From Paenibacillus caseinilyticus (GTDB taxonomy: Bacteria > Bacillota > Bacilli > Paenibacillales > NBRC-103111): DNA of 64,000 nucleotides. The notes beneath the pieces are model-generated. The model was given only the letters and a program-made list of their open reading frames with translations, was not told where the DNA came from and made no database searches. The position numbers and the translations under genes were made by a program. Below are positions 8,833 through 17,967 of the stretch, piece after piece. The first letter of the stretch is position 1; the number at the start of each line of letters is the position of its first letter. The DNA lies in NCBI RefSeq assembly GCF_027533645.1, contig NZ_JAQAGY010000002.1, forward strand, positions 124,001 to 188,000, given 5' to 3'.

Positions 8833-11403
8833 TTAAGGGGTGTTGCTTGCCAGACTGTTCAGCTGGGATGGCGAGAGCGCTCCTTCATACACGCGCAGCT
8901 CGTCCACCGCTCCTTTGAACGGCGTATCCCACCAGTTCACGCCCAGGCCGAAGGCGGCATCCTTGGAGGTGAAGACGTTCGGGAAGTTCGATCCGGTGAA
9001 CTTCTGCACGCCGTTCACGTACAGTGTAATCGTCCCGTTATCCACGGTGAAGGCCACGTGCGACCATTCGCCGGCCGGGATGGTCATGCCTGCAGGGGCA
9101 TCGTACCAAGTGGTGCTGCCCGACCAGACCATCGTGTTGTTGGCTGCGGGACCGCTTGGAACCAGGCTCACCCAGTTGTTCGCGTCTCTGCCGCCGAAGA
9201 AGGTCGTCGTGAACGAGGTCAGCTGCTCCGGTTTCAGCCACAGGGAGACGGAGTAGGCATTGCTCGAGATAAGACCGTTCGGCAGGCGCACGCCCGATGC
9301 GCCGTTCAATACAGCCGCCTGGCCGCTTTTGCCTGGCGTGTACGTGACGGTGCCGCCGGTATTATCGAGCCGGTTGCCTGTGATCGTCCCTACACCGAAG
9401 TGGCCTGTGCCATCGGCCAGGTTGTCTTCGAAGCCATACTGCGCGGTGAGCAGCGCATCCTTGTACGGCAGCACCGTGATCGCGAAGCTCTTCGTCTTCG
9501 TCACGCCGCCTTTGGTGACCGTCGCCGTCAGGGTAGCCGTCGCATTGGCGGAGCCGGACTCCGGACGGTGCACTTCTCCCGCAGCGGACACGACGCCGGC
9601 GTCGGAAGTCTGCCAGACAATCTTCGTATGTCGGCTGCCTTCGGTCGGCAGGTTCAGGTTCGCAATGACTTTGTCTGTGTCGCCGAGATTCAGATCCTGG
9701 TACACATCGCTTACCACATCAGCATCCGTACGGTCCGGCAGCTGGCTGCCCCAGACGGAGACGCCGGCTTGGGACACGGCCGTGAAGGTCATGACATACC
9801 GCGCGGAGGTTGGATCCCAGAGGCGTACGAATACGCCGTCATACTTGCTGCCGTCCACGGTAAGTTTGATTTCGTTCTGGTCCGTCTTCTCCCATGTTCC
9901 TTGGATATCGCCTGTAATCGTGTTGTTCTTGTTCAGGCGGATGTACTGCTGGGTCTTGATGGCTCCCGTCGTCTCCTTGCCGTGGTTGATGAACTGGTAC
10001 TCGCCGATGAGATCCTGCCGGTTCACCTTCTCCAGCTCCTCGCCCCCATAGCGGTAAGGCGCCACTACAGGCCAGTCGTGTTCGTTCATGAACATCTGGT
10101 GGACGCGCAGCTCATGCACCTCGCCGGTCTTAGGGAAGCGCGAGTGGAAGACGAGGAACTGCTGGCCGGTCTTGGGATCCTGGAAGACGGAGTTATGTCC
10201 CGGGGACGTATAACCTGTACCGATTCCTGTGCCCGGATCTCCGACCTTACGCTCGAAGAGGAAGTTCCCCATGAGCTTGTTGCCGTACGGCGCATGGTCC
10301 GTATCGCCCGGCAGCACCGCATTCTGTCCTTGGCCGTCTACATAAGGCCCGTCCGGATTCTTGGAACGGAACACCCGCATGTTATATCCGCCGTCGGCTC
10401 CGAGCCATCCGTACGTGTCGTACAGGTAGAAGTAACCGGTCTGTTTGTTGTACGTCACATAAGGGCCTTCGCCCGATTTGCCGTACCCGCCGGCGATCTT
10501 CGTTCCGAAATAACGGTCAACGGTATTGCCGTTCTTGGTCTTGCCGTCTTTGCCCGGATAGATCGCTTTGCCCGTCTTCTTGTCGATCTGCAGCACGAAG
10601 ATCCCGCCGGACCAGGAGCCGTAGGCCATCCACAGCTTGCCTTCTTTGTCGTGGAACAAAGCCGGGTCGATCGCGTTAGGGAAGCCGCCGTTCTCACTCG
10701 TATTGAAGTCACCCGTACCGGTGAACCAGTCGGAGCGCGGACCGGCCAGAACGCCTTGGTCGATCAGCTGACCGAGGTTCGTGTTCGTGTACTTGGTATT
10801 GATCTTGCTGTTCTTGTCGTAGGCATCCATGCTCGTGAAGCCGGAATACATGATGGTATCGACGTAGGTATAAGGCCCTTCAATCTTCTGGGACACGCCA
10901 TATCCGATAGCGGAGCGCTTATAAGTGGAAGAGGTGCAGTAGTACATCATGTAGGCGCCCTTCGTGCCGTCGGCATTCTGGTAGTCCGGATTCCAGAACA
11001 CATCCGGAGCCCAGACGGAGAAGCCGTTCAAGCTGTCCGAGTCGTTCTCGCCGGCCCAAGCGAAGGAGCCCGCCAGGTTCTTCGAGAGGTCGCCGAAGAT
11101 CACATTCCCCGGCGTCGTGTAGCCGTTCGTGAACCGCGTCCAGCTCATGAGGTCCGTAGACTTCGCCGCTTCGATATGGGAGCCGAACACGTAGAAGGTC
11201 TTGCCGTCCTTGACGATCGAAGGATCGTGCACCGATACGTTCTGGAATACAGGCGCCAGCTTTTGGTGATCCTGCCCGGGCTTATTGCTATTACTTTCAT
11301 ATTGGCCTGCCGTATCCGCACTCTGTCCCAGAACCGTATTCGGCATAAGGCATACCAATGCTAACGTAGCTATTGTGAGTCTTCGCGTCCATCTTTTCTT
11401 CAT
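8833..11403 (-). CDS. Secreted GH43 arabinan endo-1,5-alpha-L-arabinosidase with LamG domain
   Basis: An 856-residue secreted enzyme expected to cleave alpha-1,5-arabinan, the side chain of pectin. The signal peptide is MKKRWTRRL plus a hydrophobic core. The GH43 domain covers about 45-480: D60 in VHDPSIV, the pKa-modulator Asp in AIDPALFHD and the acid Glu in SGEGPYVTY. A beta-barrel domain (about 460-560) typical of large endo-arabinanases follows, then a bacterial Ig-like domain (about 575-650) and a C-terminal LamG/concanavalin-like domain (about 680-850). ATG at 11403 is preferred over 11433 because AAGGAGG lies about 8 bases upstream. The catalytic domain and barrel resemble Bacillus AbnB-type enzymes, with extra modules. 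Confidence 0.9.
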   Translation of the reverse strand: MKKRWTRRLTIATLALVCLMPNTVLGQSADTAGQYESNSNKPGQDHQKLAPVFQNVSVHDPSIVKDGKTFYVFGSHIEAAKSTDLMSWTRFTNGYTTPGNVIFGDLSKNLAGSFAWAGENDSDSLNGFSVWAPDVFWNPDYQNADGTKGAYMMYYCTSSTYKRSAIGYGVSQKIEGPYTYVDTIMYSGFTSMDAYDKNSKINTKYTNTNLGQLIDQGVLAGPRSDWFTGTGDFNTSENGGFPNAIDPALFHDKEGKLWMAYGSWSGGIFVLQIDKKTGKAIYPGKDGKTKNGNTVDRYFGTKIAGGYGKSGEGPYVTYNKQTGYFYLYDTYGWLGADGGYNMRVFRSKNPDGPYVDGQGQNAVLPGDTDHAPYGNKLMGNFLFERKVGDPGTGIGTGYTSPGHNSVFQDPKTGQQFLVFHSRFPKTGEVHELRVHQMFMNEHDWPVVAPYRYGGEELEKVNRQDLIGEYQFINHGKETTGAIKTQQYIRLNKNNTITGDIQGTWEKTDQNEIKLTVDGSKYDGVFVRLWDPTSARYVMTFTAVSQAGVSVWGSQLPDRTDADVVSDVYQDLNLGDTDKVIANLNLPTEGSRHTKIVWQTSDAGVVSAAGEVHRPESGSANATATLTATVTKGGVTKTKSFAITVLPYKDALLTAQYGFEDNLADGTGHFGVGTITGNRLDNTGGTVTYTPGKSGQAAVLNGASGVRLPNGLISSNAYSVSLWLKPEQLTSFTTTFFGGRDANNWVSLVPSGPAANNTMVWSGSTTWYDAPAGMTIPAGEWSHVAFTVDNGTITLYVNGVQKFTGSNFPNVFTSKDAAFGLGVNWWDTPFKGAVDELRVYEGALSPSQLNSLASNTP

Positions 11404-11626
11404 CCCATGACCCTCCTTAAAATAAAAACGCATACATTTAATTCTGTTTAAAATAATACTTTTTTATCCCTCCTCCAGGCCCATGAACCGCTTCCAAAAG
11501 CTTATTTATTCACTTATTTATTAATAAGTTCATGATATTATAAATAAAATAAATACTCAAGGGGTTTTTGGGCCTATTCCTGTGCGGACATGGTAGGATA
11601 AGAGGAGGATAGGGGAGTGAGAATCG

Positions 11627-12424
11627 ATGATGCCCAAAGTGATCGTACTTGATTTGGACGGAACGCTTTTGGATTCGAACAAGCGGATTACTGACCGGAA
11701 TTTGCAGGTTATGCGTGGATTAAAGGACGCGGGAATTCCGATGATATTTGCGACAGCCCGTCCGCCGAGAGCCGTGAACCAACTGGAAGTGGATTTGTTA
11801 TCGTATGGTTCGGTGGTTTATTACAACGGCGCCTTATTCCAGTGCCGGACAACCGGCCGGGAAATGCATTATTCCATAACGAAGGAAACCGCCAGTTCCA
11901 TCTTTGATTACTGTCTGTCCCGAGACCCTGGTGCCCATCTCAGTATGGAAGTTAAGGATGAATGGCTTACTTATAAGGCGCTTGATTATCGGGAGATGAT
12001 GAGGGTTATCAGCAATCCGTCCATAGTGACCATGGAGCAACTTAGAACTTATGACTGCACCAAAATCCTCATCTCCGATTACGAAGGTGTAGAAGAACTT
12101 AACAGGCTGTTCGGGAGTCAGGTTCATATTCTATGCACGGATAGCGGAAGGCTCATTCAAATCATGTCCAGAGAATCCTCTAAAGAAAAGGCCGTTCAAT
12201 ATCTGGTCGAATCCATTGGATACACGATGAGTGAAGTGATGTGTTTCGGTGATGATTATAATGATCTGGGATTGTTCCGCACCTGCGGTATTTCTGTAGC
12301 CATGGGAAATGCTGTGAAGGAATTAATCGATACAGCCACAGAAGTGACTGAAACCAATGATAGGGACGGGGTTGCTTTGGTGCTGGAGAGGGTGCTTGAT
12401 ACGTATAAAATTAGAGGACATTAG
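11627..12424 (+). CDS. HAD superfamily Cof-type phosphatase
   Basis: A 265-residue haloacid-dehalogenase phosphatase of the Cof subfamily (IIB cap). Motif I is VLDLDGTLLD with nucleophile D9 and acid D11. Motif II is IFATARPP, and motif IV is CFGDDYNDLGLF. Family members dephosphorylate sugar phosphates or flavin/pyridoxal phosphates; the substrate here is unknown. The coding region is noticeably more AT-rich than its neighbours, as is the following gene, which hints at a separate origin. ATG at 11627 and 11630 are both possible; GGGGAGTGAG lies upstream. Confidence 0.88.
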   Translation: MMPKVIVLDLDGTLLDSNKRITDRNLQVMRGLKDAGIPMIFATARPPRAVNQLEVDLLSYGSVVYYNGALFQCRTTGREMHYSITKETASSIFDYCLSRDPGAHLSMEVKDEWLTYKALDYREMMRVISNPSIVTMEQLRTYDCTKILISDYEGVEELNRLFGSQVHILCTDSGRLIQIMSRESSKEKAVQYLVESIGYTMSEVMCFGDDYNDLGLFRTCGISVAMGNAVKELIDTATEVTETNDRDGVALVLERVLDTYKIRGH

Positions 12425-12615
12425 GAGTAGAATAACAGTGGGTCAACAAGTGTCCAGGTGGGTGCTAACACCTTCAACCAAGGGAGTGCTGGCCTTTAGG
12501 CAAGGCTGGGATACCCGGCGAAAGGGGCTGCCTCTAAATTTTAACCTGGTTGGCAGCATTCTTGTCCCAAGAGAGCGGTAAATAATTTCAGTATCTTGTA
12601 TCGGAGACCAAATCC

Positions 12616-13194
12616 ATGATGGATAAAGTGGAAGCACACCGATGTTTATTTCGATTTATGAAACAGGAAATGCCTCTTTATGAGTTTGAGCAATGGTTAT
12701 ATCAGCACACGGAGTTAGAGAATCTATTGGGTGTAAAAGAGTATCTTGAGTTTATCTCCAGAGACTACCATCATACATTTTCTTTTCATGAATGCGAAAC
12801 ACAAATCCGAAGGCTCATTGATCCGGCAGCCTTTGAACAAGAACGTCTGGTGGAACTGCTTCGCAAGCTGGCCGTTTCGGATGACCAGTCGCTTGAAGTA
12901 ATGAAGGTTTTGTATGAAGAATACGGCAGCGGATTTACTTTCCTTAGGTACATTGCCTTGGTGTTTATTACGACAAGCGACGAACACCAGACTATCCTAG
13001 GAGAAGACAAAACGAAGCTTGCCAGCTACTTGGTGCCAATTGCAGCCGAGGCAAAGAGACTGCTGTCTTTTTTTGAGAATCATGAATTACTGGTAACAAG
13101 TGAGAATGACTATCTCGATAATAGACAGCAAGCGGATCGAATCGAGCTACATAGTATTAATGAAATGTTAGGGCGAACGGAGAGCGGAGGATGA
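12616..13194 (+). CDS. Hypothetical protein, possibly immunity-like
   Basis: A 192-residue acidic, mostly helical protein. The N-terminus (MPLYEFEQWLYQHTELENLLG, then YLEFISRDY) follows a pattern I associate with small Firmicute proteins of immunity-like or unknown role: a helix with EFE.W.Y, an acidic LE..LG and a YLEFISxDY strand. That link is from memory and weak, and no toxin gene is adjacent. Codon use is AT-rich, like the HAD gene before it and unlike the rest of the window. The start at 12616 follows GGAGA. Confidence 0.6.
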   Translation: MMDKVEAHRCLFRFMKQEMPLYEFEQWLYQHTELENLLGVKEYLEFISRDYHHTFSFHECETQIRRLIDPAAFEQERLVELLRKLAVSDDQSLEVMKVLYEEYGSGFTFLRYIALVFITTSDEHQTILGEDKTKLASYLVPIAAEAKRLLSFFENHELLVTSENDYLDNRQQADRIELHSINEMLGRTESGG

Positions 13195-13230
13195 CTCTCC
13201 CGAACCGCATCCAGTAGGCTTGACCACAAG

Positions 13231-13258
13231 CAAGGAGCTGCCGCTGGACAGCTCCTTG
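13231..13258. terminator. Hairpin between convergent genes
   Basis: Stem CAAGGAGCTG / CAGCTCCTTG with an 8-base loop lies between stops at 13194 and 13304. T-runs are weak on both sides. Confidence 0.5.
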
Positions 13259-13303
13259 TCGGATGAGCATGCGGACGAACTTCGTTCCTTGCCGCGCGAG
13301 GGA

Positions 13304-14533
13304 TCAGTGCGCCGAAGGCTCTTCATTTTCTGCGAGAGGAAGGGGGCGAAGCATGAGAAGGAGTCCCGCCCAGAAGCATAATCCGGCCCATACGTATACC
13401 CATTCCAGCGAGAGAGCATCTTTTAGTATTCCCGAACAACTCATCGTCAGGAGCATGGCCCCGGTCATCAGGGGAGTGCGGATTCCGCTCACGCGTCCGA
13501 TATAAGCGGGTTCGGTTCGCTGCATGACCAGGGAGGTGTTCCCAACAAAGATCGCCGGCTGCAGAAGCGCGATGAAGAATTGGGCGAGCATCGCCATCCC
13601 TAAGCTCGTAGACATTCCCACCAATAGAATTCCGGCTCCATTGGCGGCTAACCCGATCATGATTAACCGCTGCGGGGCGATCCTGGCTGCGAGCAGGAAT
13701 GTGGCGATTCCGCCGATGATTTCTCCCGCACCGTATGGAATGGTGATCCACTGCAGATGTTGTGCGGTCAGCCCGAGACGCTCCGTCACGAGGAACATAC
13801 TAAGCGGCGTGATCAGACCTACGCCCAGCCCTACGATCATCAAGCATATGTTTAAGGACAGGAGGTCCTTGCGGGCCGCAATATAACGAATTCCTTCTGC
13901 CATCTCGCGCAGCAAAGACGGCGGTACTTCCTCTTGGCGAATGGGCTGCTGCTCCTTATCGGGGGCGATGAACAACAGAACAAGCGCGGAGAGCAGGAAA
14001 GATACGCTTGTCAGTAGGAGCGCCAGCCCGATGCCCCATCCCTGATACACATACGTACCCAGTACGGGACCCATGATCATAAAGATCGAGAATAAGGTCT
14101 GAAGAAGGGACATGCAGGCGGGAGCATCCTCATATTGTACATGGACTTTGAACAGTTTCATTCCCGAGGGCTGAGCCAGCTGCGACAACAGCGAAGAGCA
14201 TAACGTCGCGCAGAAAACAGCTTCCCACGATCCGGATTCAAGCACCAGAAAGACGATGAAGACGGACAGAGCGCTTAAGAGTTCGCACCAGAACATGGTT
14301 CTTTTGGGACGCCACCGGTCCGCCAGCACTCCGCCGATGAAGGAAAATACGAAGATCGGAGCATACTCGGCGACGGAGATCAGGGAGACCGCCAGAGCAT
14401 TCCCTCCGGTCCTCTCCATTACATATAACAGCACGGCGAAATTCCGAATCCATATTCCAAGTTGGGATAAAGCATTGGAGATCAGGATGGTCCGTACAAA
14501 TACATTTCGAAGCAGCTGGGTTGAACTTGACAT
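13304..14533 (-). CDS. MFS transporter, probable drug efflux
   Basis: A 409-residue major facilitator protein with about twelve membrane helices. The loop between helices 2 and 3 carries the MFS signature GGVLADRWRPKRTM. The overall pattern resembles macrolide/enterobactin-type exporters. It is transcribed divergently from a MerR-family regulator with a TipAS drug-binding domain, and its promoter region carries a CTCTAAGGGGAG dyad (14582-14594) related to the regulator's own operator, so drug-inducible expression is likely. The start at 14533 follows AAGGAGGGAACC on the minus strand. Confidence 0.88.
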   Translation of the reverse strand: MSSSTQLLRNVFVRTILISNALSQLGIWIRNFAVLLYVMERTGGNALAVSLISVAEYAPIFVFSFIGGVLADRWRPKRTMFWCELLSALSVFIVFLVLESGSWEAVFCATLCSSLLSQLAQPSGMKLFKVHVQYEDAPACMSLLQTLFSIFMIMGPVLGTYVYQGWGIGLALLLTSVSFLLSALVLLFIAPDKEQQPIRQEEVPPSLLREMAEGIRYIAARKDLLSLNICLMIVGLGVGLITPLSMFLVTERLGLTAQHLQWITIPYGAGEIIGGIATFLLAARIAPQRLIMIGLAANGAGILLVGMSTSLGMAMLAQFFIALLQPAIFVGNTSLVMQRTEPAYIGRVSGIRTPLMTGAMLLTMSCSGILKDALSLEWVYVWAGLCFWAGLLLMLRPLPLAENEEPSAH

Positions 14534-14576
14534 GGGTGGTTCCCTCCTTGCTTGGTGTATTACGAACTCAGGTTAT

Positions 14577-14601
14577 ACCCTCCTCTAAGGGGAGAGTCCA
14601 T
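14577..14601 (-). promoter_or_regulatory. MerR-type operator/promoter of the MFS gene
   Basis: On the minus strand TGGACT is followed by CTCCCCTTAGAGGAGGG and TATAAC. The central dyad CTCCCCTTAGAGGAGG resembles the operator at 14655-14671 in front of the divergent MerR gene. This is consistent with one regulator controlling both promoters. Confidence 0.6.
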
Positions 14602-14648
14602 CGTTATTTTCGGGAAGACGGCGAGAGCGGATCTTCATTCACCGGCTC

Positions 14649-14679
14649 TTGACTCTCCCCTAAGGGGAGTCTCTACACT
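14649..14679 (+). promoter_or_regulatory. MerR-family promoter with 19-base spacer
   Basis: TTGACT (-35, 14649-14654) and TACACT (-10, 14674-14679) are separated by exactly 19 bases. The spacer carries the dyad CTCCCCTAAGGGGAG. An over-long spacer occupied by a palindrome is the hallmark of MerR-regulated promoters, which the regulator untwists upon ligand binding. Confidence 0.85.
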
Positions 14680-14703
14680 GGTGGCAGAGAGGAGTGAGGA
14701 TGA

Positions 14704-15462
14704 ATGCTATATACCGTAAAAGAGGTGTCGGACCTGTCGGGTGTGACCGTCAAGACGCTGCATCATTATCATAAGATCGGGCTCCTGCTGCCGTGTGAGG
14801 TCAGTGAGGCCGGGTACCGGTTGTACGGGGTGAAAGAGCTGGAGCGCCTGCAGCAGATTCTGTTCTTCAGGGAACTCGAAATTCCGCTGAAGGAAATCGA
14901 ACGGCTGCTCGGAGAAGAACCGGAGCGGTTATCGATTCTGTCGCAGCAGGAAGACCTTCTTCTGCTCCGCAAACAAAGGCTGGACGCGATTCTCCGCACC
15001 TTGAGGCAGTCCATATCCAGCATGGGGGAGGGCATACCGATGGAGACTGCGGACATGTTCAAAGGATTCGAGAGCGAGGAAGAGTGGAGGAAGGGACTAG
15101 CGGAGCAGAATCAATATTTGAAAGAAGCGTACGGTTATGACCTGCTGGACTCAGCCGAAATCAACGTCGAAGAGATGAACGAGCAAGCTGCGGAAGCCGC
15201 GGCCTTCATGTACGGCATGGCACGGGCATTAAGAAAGGGAGTCATGCACAACGACGGGGAAGTACACCGCCTGATCGGCAGCCACCTCGCCTTCTTGAAC
15301 AAACAGGGGCATGCGGCAGCTCCCGCCGATTTTGTATTGCAGACGCGCTTCTTCCTCAGTGACCCCTTCCATCTGCGTATGCTCGAAGACCAGCAAACCG
15401 GATTGGCGTATTATCTTGCTGCAGGGGCAGAAGCTTATGCGGCCAAGGAGCCGTCATCGTAA
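14704..15462 (+). CDS. MerR family regulator with TipAS drug-binding domain
   Basis: A 252-residue regulator. Residues 1-70 are the MerR winged helix-turn-helix (YTVKEVSDLSGVTVKTLHHY then GLLLPCEVSEAGYRLY), followed by a coiled-coil dimerisation helix (about 75-115). Residues about 125-248 are a TipAS domain, ending in DFVLQTRFFLSDPFHLRMLE. TipAS domains bind thiopeptides and other hydrophobic drugs. The gene has a canonical MerR promoter with a 19-base spacer, so autoregulation is expected, and the divergent MFS pump is the obvious target. Start 14704 follows AGAGAGGAGTGAGG. Confidence 0.92.
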   Translation: MLYTVKEVSDLSGVTVKTLHHYHKIGLLLPCEVSEAGYRLYGVKELERLQQILFFRELEIPLKEIERLLGEEPERLSILSQQEDLLLLRKQRLDAILRTLRQSISSMGEGIPMETADMFKGFESEEEWRKGLAEQNQYLKEAYGYDLLDSAEINVEEMNEQAAEAAAFMYGMARALRKGVMHNDGEVHRLIGSHLAFLNKQGHAAAPADFVLQTRFFLSDPFHLRMLEDQQTGLAYYLAAGAEAYAAKEPSS

Positions 15463-15632
15463 GCGCAAACTAGGCGCGGCGGCTGGATCACGAAGGCAAA
15501 GGCTGCCGCGTCCTTGGGTTCGCCCATGGAATAAGATGAACATACAGACTCTCTGCGGTACTGCAACCCTGACAGGGGGTGAGACGTCAGTGTAGGTACG
15601 AAGATGGCTTGGAGAGTAAAGGGGGAGTGGCT

Positions 15633-16115
15633 GTGAAGTATCTCGCGGGAGGCCTGCTGTGCGTTCTGGTTCTTGCGCTGATGGTGAGCCGGGGGACTGC
15701 GTTCTTCTACAGCCAACCGCCCTTGCCTGATGTTATGGCAGGCGAGCAGGAGATCCCTGTAATTCGCGGATCTTACTGTTGGAGCGCTCTTCGGGGCACG
15801 GAATGTGTGGATATCGATTCCCCTACCGAGAGAATGTCCGACAATGGCTATGTGACTATGACCGCTCCGGCGCGTGCCAAGGTCCGAATCCGGTTCTGGA
15901 ACCGGCCTTCCAGCACTGTGCTTAGTGTGAGCCCCGGTAAGTATGGACCAGGGCGGGCGGAGGTTCCGGGCTATGAGGACTTTACCTTCGCGCTTCCCGA
16001 TGCCGCGGGAATTTATCTCTACGATCTTCATGCGGTTTGGGGCGAGGGAAACTCCTCGGAATACCATTTTGCCGTTGAGGTGCAGGGGCCAGGTAAGACA
16101 GACGCAGCGCAGTAG
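15633..16115 (+). CDS. Hypothetical exported or membrane-anchored protein
   Basis: A 160-residue protein with a single N-terminal hydrophobic segment (YLAGGLLCVLVLALMVSRG) acting as signal or anchor, and an extracytoplasmic beta-rich domain. Two cysteines in GSYCWSALRGTEC could form a disulfide. I do not recognise the family. GTG at 15633 is preferred because GGGGGAG lies 7 bases upstream; the frame is open back to 15579. It lies with 16178-16366 and the metallo-beta-lactamase gene, all on the same strand, but spacing suggests only loose linkage. Confidence 0.65.
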   Translation: MKYLAGGLLCVLVLALMVSRGTAFFYSQPPLPDVMAGEQEIPVIRGSYCWSALRGTECVDIDSPTERMSDNGYVTMTAPARAKVRIRFWNRPSSTVLSVSPGKYGPGRAEVPGYEDFTFALPDAAGIYLYDLHAVWGEGNSSEYHFAVEVQGPGKTDAAQ

Positions 16116-16177
16116 GGATTAGCTTTGTGAGAGGGCAGTCTTCTGCAGTCTGCTGCCCATAACCTCTAGAGGGGGGT

Positions 16178-16366
16178 ATGGTGTTTTTCTTGCGGAAGCC
16201 GATGGTATTGATGACCGGGCTCTACTGTATTACGCTGGCCTTATGGGAGCTGCGGGAGGGCCATGACAGGAAGCGGTTCGTAACGCTGATGTTCACGGGG
16301 CTGGTACTGACGTTCCTGGCGCCTCAGCTTCTTGGTTACGGTGCAGGGATCTTCCATTGGGAGTAA
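16178..16366 (+). CDS. Small hypothetical membrane protein
   Basis: A 62-residue peptide with two hydrophobic helices (VLMTGLYCITLALW and FVTLMFTGLVLTFLAPQLLG) joined by a charged turn (ELREGHDRKR). An AGAGGGGGGT ribosome binding site lies directly upstream of ATG 16178. The composition is that of a true membrane protein rather than a random frame, but no family is recognised. Confidence 0.5.
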   Translation: MVFFLRKPMVLMTGLYCITLALWELREGHDRKRFVTLMFTGLVLTFLAPQLLGYGAGIFHWE

Positions 16367-16421
16367 ACAAAGGAGGATGGCACAAGCAAGAAATATGTAT
16401 TGATGAAGGGGGCTCGTGCAA

Positions 16422-17312
16422 ATGTCCGTGCAAACGATAGAAAGAGTAGGCGAACGATTCTGGTATCAGACCCCCGTCTCGGAGACGGACCGTCCGATCC
16501 TGGGGATGGTTGCCGGAAGCGAACGGACGCTGATGATCGACGCAGGCAACTCCGGGGCCCATGCGCAGTACTTCCTGGAGGAACTTGCAGCCAGGGGCGT
16601 GCCCGCACCCGGGTTCGTAGTGTTGACCCACTGGCACTGGGACCATATCTTCGGCCTTGCCGCGCTGAGGGAGGGGACGGTATCGATAGCGTCTGCCCTG
16701 ACCAAAGAGGAGATGGCGAAGCTCGTGCCGTTCTCCTGGAGCGATGAGGCCATAGACCGGCGGGTAGAGGAGGGCATCGAGATTGAGTTCTGCGCCGCCG
16801 CCATCAAGAAGGAATTCGCAGAGGATCGCGATATAGAGATCGCCCTCCCGGTCTGTACCTTCGAGAACCGGATGACCGTCGACCTCGGCGGGGTTACCTG
16901 CATTCTGCAGCATGTGGGCGGGGATCATGCGGGGGACTCGGTGGTTGTCTATATACCAGAGGAGCGAATCCTGTTCCTCGGAGACTGCATATACCCGGAT
17001 ATTTATGCCAAGAGGCGCCAGTATACCCCGGAGAACATACTGGCCCTGGCCGCGGTACTGGAATCTTTCGAGGCGGACACGTATGTGCTATCCCACTGGA
17101 AGCCCGTCTCCCGGGCGGAGTTCCGGGAAGAGATGGCGCTCCTCAAGGCGATGGCCCGGCTTACGGAATCATTCGGGAGTGACGCGGCAGGCATGCGGGC
17201 GGCCTATGAGAAGGAGAAGGGGCGCGCGCTGCTTGAGGAGGAGCTCGAGACGCTGGAGTATTTCGTAAACGGATGTATTCTTGCGCGAGAGCGGCAGGAG
17301 CGGGAGCGGTAG
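16422..17312 (+). CDS. Metallo-beta-lactamase fold hydrolase
   Basis: A 296-residue MBL-fold protein. The metal-binding signature THWHWDHIFG gives H70, H72, D74 and H75, and the later conserved GGDHAGDSVVVYIPEERILFLGD supplies further ligands, with a final His in VLSHWKP. The fold serves many hydrolases (glyoxalase II-like, quorum-quenching lactonases, lactamases); the substrate cannot be assigned. GTG at 16416 is an alternative start, but ATG 16422 has better spacing to GAAGGGGG. The open reading frame ends in a highly charged helix. Confidence 0.85.
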   Translation: MSVQTIERVGERFWYQTPVSETDRPILGMVAGSERTLMIDAGNSGAHAQYFLEELAARGVPAPGFVVLTHWHWDHIFGLAALREGTVSIASALTKEEMAKLVPFSWSDEAIDRRVEEGIEIEFCAAAIKKEFAEDRDIEIALPVCTFENRMTVDLGGVTCILQHVGGDHAGDSVVVYIPEERILFLGDCIYPDIYAKRRQYTPENILALAAVLESFEADTYVLSHWKPVSRAEFREEMALLKAMARLTESFGSDAAGMRAAYEKEKGRALLEEELETLEYFVNGCILARERQERER

Positions 17313-17364
17313 AAAGACTCCGTTGTTCGGTCCTTTCCCCACGAGCGTTGAGCTTGAACAATAA

Positions 17365-17400
17365 ACAAACCGGCTGCCGAGGCAGCCGGTTTGTTTTGTT
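17365..17400. terminator. Bidirectional terminator, MBL gene / HxlR gene
   Basis: Perfect stem ACAAACCGGCTGCC / GGCAGCCGGTTTGT with a 2-base loop, followed by TTTGTT. It separates convergent genes. Confidence 0.85.
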
Positions 17401-17463
17401 GTGGCTGAACATCCGGGTTCGTCCGGTATTCTTCACTCCACTACTCCCAACTGTGGTTGATTT

Positions 17464-17802
17464 CTACAGGGATAAGCCGAAGCGCTTCAATTCGATGAAG
17501 ACGCCCTCCAGCCGTCTGCCTTTGTCGGTCAACGTATATTCCACACGCGGCGGGACTTCGGGGAACACGGTTCGTTCCAACAGGCCATGCTCCTCCAGTT
17601 CCTTCAGACGAAGGGAGAGCGTCTTGGGGCTGATGCCGTCCATCGATTTCAAGAGATCCGAGAACCGCATCGTGCCCTCGATGAGCAGGTCCCGGACAAT
17701 CAGGAAAGTCCATTTGGTCCCGATCACGTCAAGCGTCTTGGCGATCGGACAAAGCTCCCCCGGCGTGCCTTTCGTCAGCGTAACCGGCTCACTACCAAGC
17801 AT
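17464..17802 (-). CDS. HxlR family transcriptional regulator
   Basis: A 112-residue winged-helix regulator of the HxlR (MarR-like) family. The typical opening CPIAKTLDVIGTKWTFLIVRDLL with its single Cys, then RFSDLLKSMDGISPKTLSLRLKELEE (recognition helix) and VEYTLTDKGR (wing) are all present. Members respond to electrophiles or redox stress through the N-terminal Cys and often repress an adjacent oxidoreductase. The divergent SnoaL/SDR genes at 17968-19355 are candidate targets. ATG 17802 is preferred over 17820 because GGGAGGTG precedes it. Confidence 0.9.
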   Translation of the reverse strand: MLGSEPVTLTKGTPGELCPIAKTLDVIGTKWTFLIVRDLLIEGTMRFSDLLKSMDGISPKTLSLRLKELEEHGLLERTVFPEVPPRVEYTLTDKGRRLEGVFIELKRFGLSL

Positions 17803-17967
17803 CGGAACACCTCCCGTCACAGGTTTTTTGGGCCATTTTCCCCATCATAGCACAAAAGTATATTTAGGGAAACTATGTGAAATAAATATCACTACTTCCA
17901 TAAGGGAAGTTAATGCACATATAATAGCCATGTGCCCGATCAATCCATTCACTTATGGAGGTGTCCT

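Noticed and set aside
8803-11364. 853-residue plus-strand frame opposite the arabinanase
   Set aside because: It is an antisense shadow of the GC-rich GH43 gene: no ribosome binding site, Arg/Val/His-rich, no motif, and it ends in the signal-peptide region of the true gene.
12357-12581. Small frame between the HAD gene and the hypothetical gene
   Set aside because: It overlaps the HAD 3' end and has no ribosome binding site or motif.
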